Part shown: piece after piece, positions 25,778-33,934 of the stretch | Layout of the letters: every line of letters starts with the position of its first letter | How positions within the stretch are numbered: the stretch's first letter is position 1 | From: Campylobacter sp. RM16189 | Lineage (GTDB): Bacteria > Campylobacterota > Campylobacteria > Campylobacterales > Campylobacteraceae | Direction of reading: 5' to 3' | Assembly (NCBI RefSeq): GCF_012978815.1 | Contig: NZ_LIWR01000003.1 | Span: forward strand, 124,001 to 188,000 | DNA: 64,000 nt | Program-made: the position numbers and the translations under genes | Notes under the pieces: model-generated | Databases searched by the model: none | What the model was told of the DNA's origin: nothing | The model's input: the letters and a program-made list of their open reading frames with translations, nothing else

Positions 25778-27268
25778 ATGGAGTTTAGCGCTTATATTGC
25801 GATTGCTATATATTTTGGATTTTTGCTTGTAGTGGGCAAATATGCTTATGACAAAAACGCCAGCATGAACGAATATTTGCTGGATAATCGCCGCTTAGGT
25901 CCCGTTGTGACTGCTCTTAGCGCAGGAGCTAGCGATATGAGCGGTTGGATGTTGCTAGGGCTTCCAGGAGCGCTTTATGCTACAGGGCTTGCCAATGCGT
26001 GGATAGCCATAGGGCTTACTATCGGAGCTTATTGTAATTATCGCTTTTTAGCAAAAAGACTTCGCGTATATACCGAGGTTGCTAGCGATAGTATCACTAT
26101 TCCTGACTTTTTAGAAAATCGTTTTAAAGACAACACAAAGATACTTAGGATAGTTTCCGGACTGATTATTCTTGTATTCTTTACGTTATATGTTAGTAGT
26201 GGAATAATCGCGGGCGGAAAGAGCTTTGAGAGTTTTTTCGGGCTTGATTTCAAGATAGGCGCTATATTTACACTTTTTATAGTTGTTTTTTATACTTTTT
26301 TTGGAGGATTTAAGGCTGTTTGCATAACAGACGCATTTCAGGGCACGCTAATGTTTTTAGTTTTGGTTTTGGTGCCTACTGTTGCATTTTTTAATCTGAA
26401 TTTACCAGATGGTGCCAGTTTGTGGAGCGAGATTAGCAAGTATAGTAAAGATCATCTCGATATATTTTATAATCAGAATTTTTTAAGCGTTTTGGGTCTT
26501 ATGGCTTGGGGGCTTGGATACTTCGGACAACCTCACATCATAGTGCGCTTTATGGCGATAAGAAGTTCAGCAGAGCTTGCTCAAGCACGCAGGATAGGTA
26601 TCGGCTGGATGGCTTTGGGATTAATAGGAGCCATGATGAGCGGACTTATAGGCTTTGTATACTATAGTCAATTAGGAGCTCCGCTAAAAGATCCAGAAAC
26701 TGTATTTTTAAAGCTTGGAGAGACGCTTTTTCACCCATTTATAGTAGGAGTTATTATCTCTGCCGTACTTTCGGCTATCATGAGTACCATTTCAAGCCAG
26801 CTGCTAGTAAGCGCAAGCTCTGTAACAAAGGATTTTGTGTTCGCATTTTATAAAAAAGAGTTGGATGAAAAAGTTCAAGTAGCCTTTGGTAGATATGCCG
26901 TAGTTGCTGTAGCTCTTACTGCAACATTTATTGCATTTTTTTCAGACGATAGTGTTTTAAGCGTGGTTGGAAATGCATGGGCTGGATTTGGCGCTAGCTT
27001 TGGTCCCGTTATATTATTTAGTCTTTACTGGAAGAGAATGAGCGCGCTAGCCGCACTTGCGGGCATGATAGTAGGTGGAGCGACTGTAATAATATGGATA
27101 ATGCTTGGATTAAGCTCCGAAATTTATGAAATTTTACCAGGTTTTATCGCATCAAGTATAGCTATAGTAATTATTAGCTTATGGGGCGATGCGATAGATA
27201 AGATGACTAATGAGCCAAATAGTAAAATCGTGCAAGATGAATTTGAAAAGATGAAAACAAGGCTTTAA
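25778..27268 (+). CDS. putP: Sodium/proline symporter
   Basis: PutP (496 aa) imports proline with sodium. About 12-13 membrane helices of the SSS fold are visible, with the family segments DNRRLGPVVTALSAGASDMSGWMLLG (seen in parts: RRLGP, SAGASDMSGWML) at residues ~38-65 and GQPHIIVRFMAI at ~250. Ser/Thr-rich STISSQLL near residue 340 corresponds to the sodium site region. The length is typical. C. jejuni carries putP next to the proline-oxidising enzyme putA; putA is not seen here. Confidence 0.94.
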   Translation: MEFSAYIAIAIYFGFLLVVGKYAYDKNASMNEYLLDNRRLGPVVTALSAGASDMSGWMLLGLPGALYATGLANAWIAIGLTIGAYCNYRFLAKRLRVYTEVASDSITIPDFLENRFKDNTKILRIVSGLIILVFFTLYVSSGIIAGGKSFESFFGLDFKIGAIFTLFIVVFYTFFGGFKAVCITDAFQGTLMFLVLVLVPTVAFFNLNLPDGASLWSEISKYSKDHLDIFYNQNFLSVLGLMAWGLGYFGQPHIIVRFMAIRSSAELAQARRIGIGWMALGLIGAMMSGLIGFVYYSQLGAPLKDPETVFLKLGETLFHPFIVGVIISAVLSAIMSTISSQLLVSASSVTKDFVFAFYKKELDEKVQVAFGRYAVVAVALTATFIAFFSDDSVLSVVGNAWAGFGASFGPVILFSLYWKRMSALAALAGMIVGGATVIIWIMLGLSSEIYEILPGFIASSIAIVIISLWGDAIDKMTNEPNSKIVQDEFEKMKTRL

Positions 27269-27270
27269 CT

Positions 27271-28521
27271 TTGAAAAATAGCATAAAATGCGCCAATTGC
27301 GGTCATGAAATTGATGTAAATTTAGCCCTCAAAAGAGAACTTGAGCTTGAATTTAACCAAAAAATGGCTCTTAAGCAGCGTGATTTTGAAAAAGAGCTAG
27401 AAGTAAAGCGAAGTGAGTATAAAACGCATTTTGAGGCTTTAAAACAAAAGGAGAAAGAGTTTGAAAAGAACTTGCAAGATGCTTTAAATTTAAAAAAAGC
27501 AGAGCTTGAAAATGAACTAAAAAGCAAATTTGAAAGTGAAAATTTAACTCTTATAAACTCTCTTAAAGCCGAGCTTGAGACAAAATCTAGGCAAGTTAGC
27601 GAGCTAAATTTAAAAACTGTTGAGATAGAAAAACTAAAACGAGAAAAAGATGAGCTAGAATCTAGTATAAAAGCTAAGGCTGAGCTTGAATTTAGTGCTA
27701 AACTATCACAGGAAAAAGAGAAAATTCAAAAGCTAATCGAATCTCAAAATGAGCTTAAATTTCGCCAAAAAGATGAGCAGATGGAGGCTTTGAAAAAGCA
27801 GCTAAATGATGCTCAGCGCAAGATAGAGCAGGGCAGTCAGCAGCTTCAAGGCGAAGTGCAAGAGCTTGCGATAGAAGAGTGGCTTAGGCTTAAATTCCCA
27901 CTTGACGTGATAGAAGAGGTTAAAAAGGGTGCAAACGGCGCTGACTGCATGCAGATAGTAAACACAAGAGATATGCAAAACTGCGGTAAAATCTACTATG
28001 AGAGCAAGCGAACGAAGAATTTTTCAAACGAATGGACAGAGAAATTTAAAGCCGATATGCGTTCAAGCGGTGCTGATGTGGGAATTTTAGTAAGTGAAGC
28101 TAGACCAAAAGATATGGAGCGACTGGGGCTGGTTGATGGTGTGTGGGTGTGTTCGTATGAAGAGTTTAAGGCGCTTAGCTTTGTGCTTAGAAATGGTTTG
28201 GTTGAGCTAAAATTTGCTAAAAATTTGAGTCAAAATCAAGGTAGTAAAATCGAACTTTTATACAGTTATCTAACTAGCAATGAGTTTAAAATGCGAATTG
28301 AAGCCATTGTAGAGGGCTTTACTTCAATGCAAGATGATCTCATAAAAGAGCAAAATGCGATGAAGCGAATTTGGAAGAGTCGCGAAAAACAGATAGAAAA
28401 AGTTCGCGATAATGCCATAGAGATGTTTGGATCTATTAAAGGGATTGCTGGAAATGCTATCGGCGAGATAAAGAGGCTTGAGCTTGGATTTGATGATGGC
28501 GATGAAATGCAGAGTGAGTGA
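27271..28521 (+). CDS. DUF2130 family coiled-coil protein
   Basis: This 416-residue protein has an N-terminal zinc-ribbon-like CANCGHEI (residues 7-14), a long charged coiled coil (about 25-195) and a conserved C-terminal domain (about 195-400; ELAIEEWLRLKFPLD, GADCMQIVNT, YESKRTKNF). This is the DUF2130 arrangement. The C-terminal core, with conserved Glu-x-Lys in YESKRT, is reminiscent of nuclease folds related to RmuC, but no function is established. The start is TTG, three bases after the putP stop. It converges with the SseB-like gene. Confidence 0.85.
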   Translation: MKNSIKCANCGHEIDVNLALKRELELEFNQKMALKQRDFEKELEVKRSEYKTHFEALKQKEKEFEKNLQDALNLKKAELENELKSKFESENLTLINSLKAELETKSRQVSELNLKTVEIEKLKREKDELESSIKAKAELEFSAKLSQEKEKIQKLIESQNELKFRQKDEQMEALKKQLNDAQRKIEQGSQQLQGEVQELAIEEWLRLKFPLDVIEEVKKGANGADCMQIVNTRDMQNCGKIYYESKRTKNFSNEWTEKFKADMRSSGADVGILVSEARPKDMERLGLVDGVWVCSYEEFKALSFVLRNGLVELKFAKNLSQNQGSKIELLYSYLTSNEFKMRIEAIVEGFTSMQDDLIKEQNAMKRIWKSREKQIEKVRDNAIEMFGSIKGIAGNAIGEIKRLELGFDDGDEMQSE

Positions 28522-28539
28522 AATTTGAGATCAAATTTC
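28520..28539. terminator. Small inverted repeat between converging genes
   Basis: GAAATTTGA (28520-28528) and TCAAATTTC (28531-28539) form a perfect AT-rich inverted repeat that covers both stop codons of the converging genes. It is a weak candidate bidirectional terminator. Confidence 0.35.
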
Positions 28540-28947
28540 ACAAATTTGCTTAATTGTTTCGCAATTTAATATTAGATTATACGAGAATGCGTCTATAACG
28601 ATACCAGCATATTTTTCTTTTGAGGCTTCTAGCATAGCAAGATAGTTTTTAATCTGTAAATTTAACACTTCTTGTTCGCTATCACTTCTCCATTTCATCA
28701 TTTCTTCTTTGCTTGTAAAAGCTGGAAAATAGCTGAGAGTACTTTCTTCATCTTCAAGCAGAATAAATTTGATATTTGAACCTTCTTCCTCATAGACAGC
28801 TTTTCCGTCAGGCTTTGCTAAGGCTTGATTTATAATAACAGGCGCTATAAATTCTGCCTTCTTGAGTTCTTTTATAAGCTCATTTTCGTTTTTATTACTT
28901 GGATTATCTAAAAATTGTTTCATTGATTTAACTAAAACTTCGGACAT
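28531..28947 (-). CDS. SseB-like protein
   Basis: This 138-residue protein resembles the N-terminal domain of SseB (enhanced serine sensitivity protein) and related small cytoplasmic proteins: an early helix, a strand region (APVIINQALA, IKFILLEDEES), then YFPAFTSKEEM and a region about 100-130 ending in the IVIDAFSYNLIL strand. No catalytic residues are known for this family and the role is obscure. It has no signal peptide. It is monocistronic, converging with the DUF2130 gene. Confidence 0.72.
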   Translation of the reverse strand: MSEVLVKSMKQFLDNPSNKNENELIKELKKAEFIAPVIINQALAKPDGKAVYEEEGSNIKFILLEDEESTLSYFPAFTSKEEMMKWRSDSEQEVLNLQIKNYLAMLEASKEKYAGIVIDAFSYNLILNCETIKQICEI

Positions 28948-29034
28948 TTTTACCTCTATTTTTAAAATTTTGAGAAATTATACATTTTTTAAAATTTTAA
29001 ATCAAAATTTAGCGATAAATAAGTTTCGAGGTGA

Positions 29035-29040
29035 TATAAT
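29035..29040 (+). promoter_or_regulatory. -10 box of the tRNA promoter
   Basis: TATAAT (context GGTGATATAATC) lies 21 bases before the mature tRNA 5' end. Confidence 0.65.
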
Positions 29041-29061
29041 CACAACTTCAATTTAGCTAAT

Positions 29062-29138
29062 GGGTTCATAGCTCAGTTGGTTAGAGCATCCGGCTCATAA
29101 CCGGATGGTCCCAGGTTCGAGTCCTGGTGAACCCACCA
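29062..29138 (+). tRNA. tRNA-Met (anticodon CAU)
   Basis: The 77-base sequence folds as a tRNA: acceptor GGGTTCA/TGAACCC, D-arm with AGCTCAGTTGG, anticodon stem ATCCGG/CCGGAT with loop CTCATAA (anticodon CAT at 29096-29098), T-arm with GGTTCGAGTCC, and an encoded ACCA end. The G1-C72 pair rules out an initiator tRNA, so it is elongator Met; an Ile tRNA with lysidine-modified CAU is the alternative. Confidence 0.93.
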
Positions 29139-29288
29139 TTACCTATTTTTTAAGCAATCTTTAAACTTCAAATTATTTCACAAAATTACTATAAATACGA
29201 GCTTTAATTATTTAAAACCACTATCAATTCATATAAACAGATTATGCTTTTGTGTGTAAGCTTAGAAAGCAATATAAGATTAGTGTAA

Positions 29289-29609
29289 AAGGAAATTTTC
29301 GGGCCTGTAGGCGTTATCATCAAATTTAAGAATGAAAAAGAGCTTATTAAGATGGTAAATGATAGCGAATATGGCCTTGGCGGCGGGGTCTTTACTAAAG
29401 ATATCACAAAAGCTCTAAGAACAGCGCGCGCGATGGAAACAGGTCGCGTCTGGGTAAACTGCTATAACCAAATTCCTGCCGGAAGTCCGTTTGGCGGATA
29501 TAAGAACTCAGGTATAGGCAGAGAGACTCATAAAATCATACTTGAGCACTGTACTCAGATGAAAAATATCATGATTGATCTAACGGGAAAACCAAGCGGC
29601 TTTTACTGA
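29289..29609 (+). pseudogene. Aldehyde dehydrogenase C-terminal remnant
   Basis: From 29289 the frame reads [13 protein letters not shown] and continues to a normal aldehyde dehydrogenase C-terminus ([33 protein letters not shown], ending at 29609). This is the last ~106 residues; the coenzyme domain and the catalytic Cys and Glu are gone. A TAA lies immediately before it in frame (29286-29288), and the 150 AT-rich bases back to the tRNA contain no gene. The first in-frame ATG, 29352, would give only 85 residues. It is a truncation by deletion or replacement, next to a tRNA, a usual integration site. Confidence 0.85.
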
Positions 29610-29614
29610 TATTT

Positions 29615-29642
29615 AAACGTCCCCTAAATTTAGGGGACGTTT
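29615..29642. terminator. Palindromic terminator
   Basis: AAACGTCCCC (29615-29624) pairs perfectly with GGGGACGTTT (29633-29642) around TAAATTTA. It follows the aldehyde dehydrogenase remnant and lies 41 bases beyond the end of the minus-strand DUF4198 gene, so it may serve both strands. Confidence 0.75.
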
Positions 29643-29683
29643 GATTTTGTTTCGTATGAATTTTTAAAATTTGCACACAAATA

Positions 29684-30439
29684 TCACTTTATCTTGAAAG
29701 TAAACGAAGCGATCAGTATCTCCTCATCGCATCTTTTACTCTCACCAAAGGCTCTTTTGTGCATGACTTTTAGTATCCATTTGCCGGGTGCTAAAGCCAT
29801 AACTTCGGTTATACCTTCTAAATCAGTAGTTGCCGAAAATGCAAATTTATCTTTTAAAAATTTATCAAATGTTCCGTCTATTCTAGCCGTTTTAAGCGGC
29901 TTTCCTTCAAGCAGAATTTGAATTTTAAAAGGCTTATTTATATCAAAATTTACAGGATTTTCAAGCGGCACTATCTCCAGCTTTTGCCCTATGGTTTTAG
30001 TTACAAACTCATCTTGTTCGCTGTCAATATTTACAACCTCTTTTGCATACATTGAAGCTTGCATGCAGTAAGCGGAATCTGCTATCTGATCTTTTGTCTT
30101 ATCCATATACCATTTGCCGTTTGCGTCTTTTGACCAAAACGTGCTTTTATACTCGCCTGCTAGGATATAACTTCCTTTTTTAAGCTTTTCTCCTTCGTAG
30201 TGGTAGCTTTCGCCTGTTTGGATTAGCTCTGTTTTGCCTCCGTCTTTTGAGATGATTGTAAGCGGAATAAAGGATTTAGTCTCATCTTTGGGTATCATCT
30301 CTTGATGAGGGAAGTTGTGTCCGTAGCCTATATCGGCTCTAAATTTATCCGAATTTTCTCCAAACACCCAAAAGTCATGAGCGTACGCTGCGTTTAGTAT
30401 TGCGAGAGTAAATAGCGTAGCTAAAATTTTATTTATCAT
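29684..30439 (-). CDS. DUF4198 periplasmic protein, probable metal-uptake accessory
   Basis: This 251-residue protein has a signal peptide (MINKILATLFTLAILNAAYA, cleavage likely after residue 20), so the mature chain would begin HDFWVFGEN. DUF4198 proteins typically start with such a His and carry further histidines (here GYGHNFPHQ at about residues 39-47). The mature fold looks like two beta domains, the second containing LAPGKWILKVMHKR. Members are often linked to nickel, cobalt or iron uptake through TonB receptors. Here the gene is 49 bases after the TonB-dependent receptor on the same strand. Binding a metal or metallophore in the periplasm is a reasonable inference, not shown. Confidence 0.82.
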   Translation of the reverse strand: MINKILATLFTLAILNAAYAHDFWVFGENSDKFRADIGYGHNFPHQEMIPKDETKSFIPLTIISKDGGKTELIQTGESYHYEGEKLKKGSYILAGEYKSTFWSKDANGKWYMDKTKDQIADSAYCMQASMYAKEVVNIDSEQDEFVTKTIGQKLEIVPLENPVNFDINKPFKIQILLEGKPLKTARIDGTFDKFLKDKFAFSATTDLEGITEVMALAPGKWILKVMHKRAFGESKRCDEEILIASFTFKIK

Positions 30440-30488
30440 GATTATTCCTTAGATTAAAGAAATTTGGCATCAAATTTAACGCCAAATT

Positions 30489-32576
30489 TTAAAAGCTATA
30501 TTTAACTCCAAGCCCAAAAGTTCTGCCCTTATCATACTCTACAAGCACGCCGTAAGATCTATCAAAGACATTCATCGGATACTCTTTGTCGGCTATGTTT
30601 TTAGCGTATAGATATACGTCGAAATTTTTCTTCATATAGCCTATCTTGGCGTCAGCCGTGAAGTAGCTTGCCCTAGCGACTGAGTTTTGAGGATCAAAGT
30701 ATGTTTTTCCGATGAGGTTACCGTCTATCCTTGCATATAGTCCAAACGGCGCATAATACGAAGCTCCAAGTGAGAATTTATATTCCGGATTGTATTCGAT
30801 TTTGTTGCCTTTGTTGTTTTTGCCGTTAGGGCTAATATAATTGCCGTATTTTGTTCTAAGTAAGCTTGCAGCCATGTTTATAGCAAGCTCTTTTGTAGCT
30901 CTTGCTACACCTTCTAGCTCAATGCCCATTGAGGTTGCCTTATCGGCGTTTCCTGTTATGAAATTTGCTGGGTTTTTAGGATCTATCATGTAGATATGGG
31001 TATCTTTTATATCCATATAAAAGGCAGCCGCTGAAAATCTAAAACTATCATAGGCCCCTTTTATGCCGATTTCGTAGTTGTCGCTGGTTTGTGACTCAAA
31101 TTTATTCTCATCTTTTGTTCCTCCCATAGGAAATGAGTTAAATCCTCCCGCTAGATAGCCTTTAGCATACATCGCGTAAATGCTAAGTTCATCTTGTAAG
31201 GCGTATTCAAGAGCTATCTTTGGCAGGAATTTGTTCCAGCTTGCATCGTTTTCAAACGAGTAAAACGGTGCAGTTTTGCTTGAGCCGACAGGATACATAT
31301 AGGTATCTACCTTGATATCTTTTTTGATCTTTTGGTATCTTCCGCCAAGCGTTAGATCAAGCTTTGAGGTAATAGGATATATGGCTTGAGCGAAGATTGA
31401 AGCTGTTTTGCTGTTCATCTTTGCAGGTGCGTCCATTTCCGTAGGCGTTCCCATCATCATAAACTGCATGCCCATTTTTCTTATATCTATCTTTTCGTTT
31501 TCAAAGAAAAGCCCGGCAATCCATCTTAAATTTTGCTCTTCATTGCTTGAGAGCCTAAATTCTTGAGATAAATTTTTAATTCTCATATCAGAAAACATGA
31601 TTAGATTGTTGTTGTGCGGAAAATACTTGCTTCCCGCATCTAAGTCGTAGTTGCTTGACTGATCTATCTTTTTATATGTGGTGATAGAGCTTAGATCTAC
31701 ACTGTCAAAATTATAAGTGGCGTTTAGGGCGATGGAATTTGACTTTTCAAGTGAGTGTGTTTCACTTTCAAGCCTTGTTGTTTTGACATCGTCTCTTTTG
31801 AAGCTTTTAAATTTGTCATAAGGGATTACTATGCCGTCCGTGCCGTTAAATTTCTTGTAGTATCTATCCGCAAAAAGCTTTAAAGATAGCCTATCCGTAG
31901 GTATAAATTTCAAATTTAGTCCGAAGTTGTTAAGCTCTTTGCCGTTTGATTTTTTGCCTGTTATCTCGTCAGTGATCCAGCCTTGATCTTTGGATGCTGA
32001 GCCGTTTAGCCCAAGATATAGCACGTCATCTACAAGTGCGCCGTTTGCCTCAAAGGTGCCGACTCTGTATTTATATGAGCCATACTCTGCGCCGACACTT
32101 CCCGACCACTCGTTGCTAGGCTCTTTTAAGACCACGTTGATAACGCCGCCGATAGAGTCTTTACCGTAGATCGCACTTGACGGACCTTTTAGGATTTCGA
32201 TTCTCTCCACGTTTGTGATAGGCACGTATGCTCCAAATTGATTACCGTGCGCTACACCATTTATGAAGATCGTTACAGGATTTGTTCTGGTAAATATCGA
32301 GCCGTTAAGCCCTCTTGTAAAAATTCCTCCGTGAAGCCCCGTTGTGGTCGATATACTTGGCACGCTTTTTAGCAGGTCTTCTATGGTTTTTATACCCTTT
32401 TCCTCTACTTCTATACTGTCAATCACACTGATACTTTGTGGGATATCTTTTAGTTTTTCCTCTATTTTGTTTGCTGTTACTTTAACCTCGCCAAGAGATA
32501 CGCTCTCTGTTGCAAAGATATACGGGCATGCCGCTAAAGAGATAACGGCTGCAACTTTTAAGTATTTAGCTTTCAC
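30489..32576 (-). CDS. TonB-dependent outer membrane receptor
   Basis: This 695-residue protein has a signal peptide (about 1-22), an N-terminal TonB-box region (SLGEVKVTAN), a plug domain (about 45-155: DIPQSISVID, GIFTRGLNG, VERIEILKGPSSAIYGKDSIGGVINV in parts VERIEILKGP and AIYGK) and a 22-strand barrel ending in an aromatic residue (GLGVKYSF). It takes up a large scarce ligand, probably a ferric siderophore or another metal chelate. A Fur-like operator overlaps the promoter, and an AraC regulator is divergent. The ligand cannot be told from sequence. Confidence 0.92.
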   Translation of the reverse strand: MKAKYLKVAAVISLAACPYIFATESVSLGEVKVTANKIEEKLKDIPQSISVIDSIEVEEKGIKTIEDLLKSVPSISTTTGLHGGIFTRGLNGSIFTRTNPVTIFINGVAHGNQFGAYVPITNVERIEILKGPSSAIYGKDSIGGVINVVLKEPSNEWSGSVGAEYGSYKYRVGTFEANGALVDDVLYLGLNGSASKDQGWITDEITGKKSNGKELNNFGLNLKFIPTDRLSLKLFADRYYKKFNGTDGIVIPYDKFKSFKRDDVKTTRLESETHSLEKSNSIALNATYNFDSVDLSSITTYKKIDQSSNYDLDAGSKYFPHNNNLIMFSDMRIKNLSQEFRLSSNEEQNLRWIAGLFFENEKIDIRKMGMQFMMMGTPTEMDAPAKMNSKTASIFAQAIYPITSKLDLTLGGRYQKIKKDIKVDTYMYPVGSSKTAPFYSFENDASWNKFLPKIALEYALQDELSIYAMYAKGYLAGGFNSFPMGGTKDENKFESQTSDNYEIGIKGAYDSFRFSAAAFYMDIKDTHIYMIDPKNPANFITGNADKATSMGIELEGVARATKELAINMAASLLRTKYGNYISPNGKNNKGNKIEYNPEYKFSLGASYYAPFGLYARIDGNLIGKTYFDPQNSVARASYFTADAKIGYMKKNFDVYLYAKNIADKEYPMNVFDRSYGVLVEYDKGRTFGLGVKYSF

Positions 32577-32614
32577 TTTAACTCCTGATTGTAAAAATAT
32601 TTAAGTTTCATTTT

Positions 32615-32620
32615 ACTATA
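32615..32620 (-). promoter_or_regulatory. -10 box of the TonB receptor promoter
   Basis: TATAGT on the minus strand lies 38 bases before the receptor ATG, with the Fur-like operator immediately upstream of it. Confidence 0.4.
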
Positions 32621-32624
32621 ATGG

Positions 32625-32637
32625 GATAATTATTATC
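32625..32637. promoter_or_regulatory. Fur-box-like operator
   Basis: GATAATTATTATC is a perfect 6-1-6 inverted repeat (GATAAT T ATTATC), the core of the classical Fur box. It lies between the divergent receptor and AraC genes, next to the receptor -10. It predicts iron repression. Confidence 0.65.
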
Positions 32638-32708
32638 AATACAAAAATATCGCTAAAAGGATTAAAAGATAGCGTTAGTTGGATTATTTTCAAATTTGTG
32701 GAGAGACT

Positions 32709-33653
32709 ATGAGTGAAAGCAGAAAGCTTGATAAATTTTTTGATGAATTTGAGTGTAGAGTCGAATTTGGCGAAGAGAAAAAATATAAAGAAATTTCATT
32801 TAAAGATGAAAATTTAAACTGCGAACTTGAGTATTACGAGACGGGAAGCGGGCTTGGTTACTGCTCTTACGATATAAGATATAGCGAAAATTTAAGGTAT
32901 CTCTCAAAGAAGAGCCCGCACTCCTTTTTATGCTTTAATGTGGGGCAGAGTGCAAACAGCTTAAGCTGGTCAAAAGATAGCCTTGTTTTAAAGCCGGGAC
33001 AGCTGTGTATGGGCAGTATAAACGATAGCTTTATGGCGACAAGCAAACATCAGGGTAAAAGCTACAAGAGCCAGTCGATAATAATTGAAAATTCGCTCAT
33101 CCAAGAGCTTGGAATTTTTAAAATTTTAAGTAGCGATGATGAGTTTTGCGCTAGGATAATAGATACAAATTTGACTCAAAATTTGATACTAAAAGAGCTC
33201 GCAAACTCTAAAATTTATAGCGGAAAGATGAGAGAAATTTTTATAGAGTCTAAAATTTTAGAGATGGTTTATAAAAGCTTTGCGGAAGTAAAAGCCCAAG
33301 ATAGCGACAAATTTAGATATAGTGAAGATGATTTGAAACTGATACATAAAGCAAGAGAAATTTTGCTTAAAGATATACAAAATCCACCAACCATAAAAGA
33401 GCTTGCAACTCTTTGTGCTACGAACGAATTTAAGCTTAAAAATGGGTTTAAACACTGCTTTAACACGACGATTCATAGAGCTTTGCAAGATGAGCGCCTA
33501 AAGATAGCTAAAAGCCTTCTTGAACAAAACGATATAAACGTAAAAGAGGCTGCAAAGATAGTGGGATATAGCAGTTTCGCGCATTTTACTAAGATATTTA
33601 AAGAGAAATTTGGCGTATTGCCTATGGAAATTTTAAGAGGCGGTAAATTTTAG
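32709..33653 (+). CDS. AraC-family transcriptional regulator
   Basis: This 314-residue regulator has an N-terminal ligand-type domain (about 1-205) and a C-terminal pair of helix-turn-helix motifs (about 215-312: TIKELATLCATNEFKLK, then KEAAKIVGYSSFAHFTKIFKEKFG in parts IVGYSSFAHF and FKEKFG). The architecture recalls PchR-type activators, which sense a siderophore and activate its receptor. I chose ATG 32709, five bases after GGAG (32700-32703); the TTG at 32679 has no such site. Divergent position next to the TonB receptor suggests it controls that gene. Confidence 0.9.
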   Translation: MSESRKLDKFFDEFECRVEFGEEKKYKEISFKDENLNCELEYYETGSGLGYCSYDIRYSENLRYLSKKSPHSFLCFNVGQSANSLSWSKDSLVLKPGQLCMGSINDSFMATSKHQGKSYKSQSIIIENSLIQELGIFKILSSDDEFCARIIDTNLTQNLILKELANSKIYSGKMREIFIESKILEMVYKSFAEVKAQDSDKFRYSEDDLKLIHKAREILLKDIQNPPTIKELATLCATNEFKLKNGFKHCFNTTIHRALQDERLKIAKSLLEQNDINVKEAAKIVGYSSFAHFTKIFKEKFGVLPMEILRGGKF

Positions 33654-33692
33654 CTTTTTAAGCTAAGTTTTTGAGCTTAGGAAATTACCTGC

Positions 33693-33698
33693 TATAAT
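33693..33698 (+). promoter_or_regulatory. -10 box of the PhnA-like gene
   Basis: TATAAT (context GCTATAATGG). Its position makes ATG 33697 impossible as a start and supports ATG 33724. Confidence 0.6.
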
Positions 33699-33723
33699 GG
33701 CTGAAATTTTACAAGGAGAAAAT

Positions 33724-33933
33724 ATGCCAAAAGATGCAAACGGAACAGAACTAAACGCCGGAGATAACGTAACTTTGATAAAAGATTTAAAGGTAAAAGG
33801 CGCAGGCGCTACTCTTAAAAGAGGAACGATAGCAAGAAATATAAAGCTAACCGGCAATGATAAAGAGGTTGAGTGTAGGATAGATAAGATGGGTGTTATC
33901 GTACTTAAAACCGAGTTTTTAAAGAAGGCGTAA
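33724..33933 (+). CDS. PhnA-like small protein
   Basis: This 69-residue protein matches the C-terminal domain of PhnA/YjdM proteins: DANGTELNAGDNVTLIKDLKVKGAG, seen in parts (LNAGDNVTLIKD, KVKGAG) and VECRIDKMGVIVLKTEFLKK at the end. The N-terminal zinc ribbon of YjdM is missing. The alkylphosphonate label is historical and the function is not known. The start follows AAGGAG by five bases. It converges with rodA with one base between the stops. Confidence 0.85.
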   Translation: MPKDANGTELNAGDNVTLIKDLKVKGAGATLKRGTIARNIKLTGNDKEVECRIDKMGVIVLKTEFLKKA

Positions 33934-33934
33934 G

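Noticed and set aside
33697..33933. ATG 33697 as start of the PhnA-like gene
   Set aside because: It overlaps the TATAAT box; ATG 33724 follows AAGGAG and gives the family N-terminus.
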